A stretch of DNA of 64,000 bases from positions 186,001 through 250,000 of the forward strand of contig NC_026655.2 in NCBI RefSeq assembly GCF_000004075.3, read 5' to 3'. Positions 61,319 through 64,000 of this stretch are shown here, piece after piece. How positions within the stretch are numbered: the first letter of the stretch is position 1; every line of letters starts with the position of its first letter. Under the pieces are notes generated by a model, which was not told the origin of the DNA, made no database searches, and saw nothing but the letters and a program-made list of their open reading frames with translations. The translations under genes were made by a program, and so were the position numbers. This DNA is from Cucumis sativus. Its lineage: Eukaryota > Streptophyta > Magnoliopsida > Cucurbitales > Cucurbitaceae.

Positions 61319-61470
61319 CTACTTCTTCTTCTTTTCCCTCTTTTTTAATAAGTTGTTTGTGAAATTCTATGTATTGATTCTTTCCTAATAGACTACTTCT
61401 TCTTCTTCTTCTTCTCCCTCCTTTTTAATAAGTTGTTTGTGAAATTCTATATAATTGATTCTTTCCTAAT
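61319..61470. repeat. Tandem duplication of ~75 bp
   Basis: ctacttcttctt ... ttaataagttgtttgtgaaattctat ... attgattctttcctaat occurs twice in a row (from 61319 and from 61392), with small length changes in the CTT tract. Confidence 0.9.
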
Positions 61471-62568
61471 CGTTTATCTTTCCCTTTTTGCCTTTGAATA
61501 TGCACATCCTGAATATTTTGTGCAATTTCATGTTAACTTTAACTAATATGGTTTTCCCACAATTTCATGTTGCACAGTTTACGGATAGTTTTTAAATCAT
61601 TTGACATTTATGGTTTGAAGATATCATCTCTATAGTAGGAGAAATTATTTGAGAAGAGCAGAGCCAAGAGGACTAGATGTATTGAATTGAATAGCTATGA
61701 GACCAACCTATGTTTTCAAAGAACAACTCCACAATTTGATGAAATTCAAACTGAATTATTGGTTTAGGTTTGAAATAAACATATGTATATGTTATGTTTG
61801 ATAATAAATATTGACTGTTTATAAAGAAATGCAAGATGATCTAATAATTCATCTTTTAGGACACCACCCATTTTCAAAACAATAAAATAATAATAACCAC
61901 AATGTGACTTAGGCCTCTCCCTAATTTTCTGAAGGAAATTCCACAAAAACTTTTGCACCTCTTAACTCTAAATCTGACTATCGCCTATTACTTATAACCC
62001 AAAAAACCCAACAAATTTGATGTCTAATTACTAGAATACCTTACTACTAATTATACTAATATTCCTACCATTTTCCTAACTAGGAGCTGAAGTCCTACTT
62101 TAATGTAGTGAAATTTGGAATACAATTGAATGAATAAAGAGATATCTCAAGAAAAAAGTGAGGAAGAGACGGCTCTAGAAAACGTAAAAAAAGAAAGTTG
62201 TATGCATCCACAAAACTACATGAAAACAAACACCTAATCACCTATAACACAACATTCAACAGTGAGTAACTTGATTTAGGAGGAGATGGCGCACACACAC
62301 ATATATAAAGAGTGGTTTTTCACTTTAAATAATCTCATACATTATTCTCACATGATACAAATGTGTTGGTGAAGTATTGGGTTAGCAAAAAACTTTCATG
62401 ATAATAAGATCACTGAAGGAGGGCATTAATTAAAGAGCCCAATAGAACGGATAAGAGATAGAAAATTCTATATTACTTGGAAGACACAAAATGCTATCTT
62501 AAATCTCTCTATTTTCATCACTTTTTGGCTTCTCGTTCTTCGTAACTTTTCTTTCACATGAAGAACAG

Positions 62569-62611
62569 AAAAAAAAAAAAAAAAGGGGGGGGGGGGGGGG
62601 GGGGGGGGGGG
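62569..62611. repeat. A16 then G27 homopolymer pair
   Basis: Sixteen A (62569-62584) run straight into twenty-seven G (62585-62611), 103 bases downstream of the SURF6-like stop codon. On the transcript strand this is C27 followed by T16. Confidence 0.95.
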
Positions 62612-62714
62612 TTTACTCAGAAATGAACATATATATGTTTTGGTTGGATTTCCTAAATATACTAAATCAAAACAAAGATTGCAACAACATTGCAAGGTTA
62701 AAACCAGCTTTGGC

Positions 62715-63764
62715 TTAAGCCGTACCTTCGTTGATGAAACCTTCCTTGCGACCTTCAAAGCCGGGCCGCATAAGCTTCTTCTCCCTCTTTGCAATTTTCC
62801 GCATTTTCTTATCTTGAATTTTCTGTGCTATGTTATCTGATCTCTTTTGCTGTCTTTCTGCTTTCATCTTGTGTGTAGTTTCAATCCTTTCTTTCCATTT
62901 CTGAACATTCTTCAGTTGCTGTTTCTTTTCCTTCTTTAAGCTCTTCATCAGGAGTTTTGCATCATCGTGAACCTTTAACCCAGCAGCCCTATTCGTTGCT
63001 GCTTTCCAAGAATGCTTCTTTGAGATTATTTCGCCCTTCTCAGGATCCTTCTTTGCTTCCTCCAATTTTTTAGCTCTGTCAAGCTCCTCCAACTTGGAGA
63101 ACTTTCTTTTCTTTTTTTTCCCATGCTCTTCTTCGGACCCCAGTTTGACGTGACTGAAGGCAAGTTCTTTAGAGGCTTCAACTACATTCTTTTCAACTTC
63201 ATCTTTTGAGGGATAGCCTGTTGATTTCTTTTCCTCGAGCCCATTTTCTCTCTTCTGTTTCTTATGAATCAGTTCCCTCCTTTCATTTCTTTCCTTCCTC
63301 TTCTTCTCTCTATTTGAACATTCTGAATTTCTATTTGCTCGGAACTCTTCAATCTTTTGGTGCAGACGTTGCCGAAGTTCTTCATATGTCACTGACTGAT
63401 CATCCTCCCACCCAGATGTCATTGGCTTATCATCCCTTTTATTTTCACCAGTTTCAATCCTTAACTTGTTCTTTTCCAAGTTTTGCTTAAGCAAATCAAC
63501 GGTTGATTTATCAGACTTCTCTGGATCCATGCGATCTCTTTTTACTTTCTTAAGATTTTCTTTCGATTCCTTCTTGGCCAAAGCCTTCTCATTCTTGCTA
63601 AGGCCTTGAAACCAAGGTTTCTCCTTTTCGTCATTAGATAAATAGAACCTCGCAGGGATGAGCTCCACCAACTTGTCGATGAACAGGGCATGCTGATGAA
63701 TGATGGACTTCAAATCAACATTAGTATTAGAAGTTGTAGCAGTCTTCAACTTTTTTACTTTCAT
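62715..63764 (-). CDS. SURF6/Rrp14-like ribosome biogenesis protein
   Basis: Nucleolar protein needed for rRNA processing in yeast (Rrp14) and related to mammalian surfeit locus protein 6. A single coding exon gives 349 aa. Key stretches are DLKSIIHQHALFIDKLVELI (about 17-36), KPWFQGLSKNEKALAKKE, EELRQRLHQKIEEFRANR, and the Lys-rich C-terminal SURF6 domain (HSWKAATNRAAGLKVHDDAK, WKERIETTHKMKAERQQKR, KREKKLMRPGFEGRKEGFIN). The protein is highly basic and mostly helical. The ATG at 63764 directly follows TTTGTGCAG, a good splice acceptor, so the upstream exon is probably a 5' UTR exon beyond the ATG. A short upstream coding exon cannot be excluded because the window ends soon after. Confidence 0.9.
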   Translation of the reverse strand: MKVKKLKTATTSNTNVDLKSIIHQHALFIDKLVELIPARFYLSNDEKEKPWFQGLSKNEKALAKKESKENLKKVKRDRMDPEKSDKSTVDLLKQNLEKNKLRIETGENKRDDKPMTSGWEDDQSVTYEELRQRLHQKIEEFRANRNSECSNREKKRKERNERRELIHKKQKRENGLEEKKSTGYPSKDEVEKNVVEASKELAFSHVKLGSEEEHGKKKKRKFSKLEELDRAKKLEEAKKDPEKGEIISKKHSWKAATNRAAGLKVHDDAKLLMKSLKKEKKQQLKNVQKWKERIETTHKMKAERQQKRSDNIAQKIQDKKMRKIAKREKKLMRPGFEGRKEGFINEGTA

Positions 63765-64000
63765 CTGCACAAATAATCTCGCCACTTAGTCCTTAAAATT
63801 GATTTGTTAAAATGTAAAAGAAATAAAAAATCAATGAGTTAAAAACCAGAGAGGAGATAAACAATTATTCACAAAAAAAAATATGCAAAATGGGAATATG
63901 AACAAGTAAAAAAAATGAAAACAACGGTAAGCAATCAATCATTCTTCGTTTCCAAAATCCTTCATTTGCAGCAAAACACACAAGCAATGGAGACCACGTG
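63765..64000. other. Upstream of SURF6-like, window edge
   Basis: Probably a 5' UTR intron and leader exon of the SURF6-like gene. No coding sequence is identified. Confidence 0.4.

Larger units (their letters stand above)
60745..62714. other. Intergenic; upstream of HVA22e and 3' of SURF6-like
   Basis: No gene seen. Contains a tandem duplication (61319-61470) and, at the right, the 3' UTR of the SURF6-like gene with its A/G homopolymer. Confidence 0.5.

Noticed and set aside
1-64000. tRNA, rRNA and CRISPR features
   Set aside because: Looked for T-loop signatures (ggttcga), rRNA motifs and regularly spaced repeats; the only ggttcga-type hit seen is inside a pseudouridine synthase exon. None supported.

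Overview
This is plant nuclear DNA: AT-rich intergenic sequence, many short exons with GT-AG introns, and protein families found only in land plants (clade III SWEET, MUB, HVA22, a suberin-type BAHD transferase, plant MORC). A tatcactgata inverted-repeat element near 6.83-6.98 kb and LINE pieces with a zf-RVT-type C-terminus resemble repeats I associate with Cucurbitaceae. That family assignment is inference, and I do not name a species.

Layout, left to right: 1-4.6 kb is intergenic. SWEET sugar transporter (+, 4692-6176). A 5.6 kb gene-poor stretch. An RluA-type RNA pseudouridine synthase (-, 11789-16641) lies head-to-head with a membrane-anchored ubiquitin-fold gene, MUB (+, 17273-20167). 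A 20-exon MORC ATPase gene (-, 22308-37084) has introns full of LINE fragments and carries a ribosomal-protein retrocopy. A BAHD omega-hydroxyacid feruloyl-transferase-like gene (-, 38871-40257) is followed by a decayed paralogue (-, 41946-42695). Then come DEK chromatin protein (-, 43341-48264), SWI3B (+, 51441-54113), RMI1 (+, 54899-58669), HVA22e-like (-, 59887-60608) and a SURF6/Rrp14 ribosome-biogenesis gene (-, 62715-63764).

All exon chains were built by hand. Each was checked for reading-frame continuity across every junction, and every full chain sums to a multiple of three. The genes do not form a pathway, but four of them (MORC, DEK, SWI3B, RMI1) act on chromatin or genome stability. 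I found no convincing undescribed multi-gene system.

The strongest unusual observations are: an eL33 (RPL35A) retropseudogene bounded by a perfect 17-bp target-site duplication inside a MORC intron; a GC-AG intron in DEK; a MORC stop codon embedded in a near-consensus splice donor; an in-frame 4 x 27-bp coding minisatellite in RMI1; an A16/G27 tract just downstream of the SURF6-like stop codon and a C21 tract upstream of DEK; and an ABRE-type G-box next to the HVA22e TATA box.
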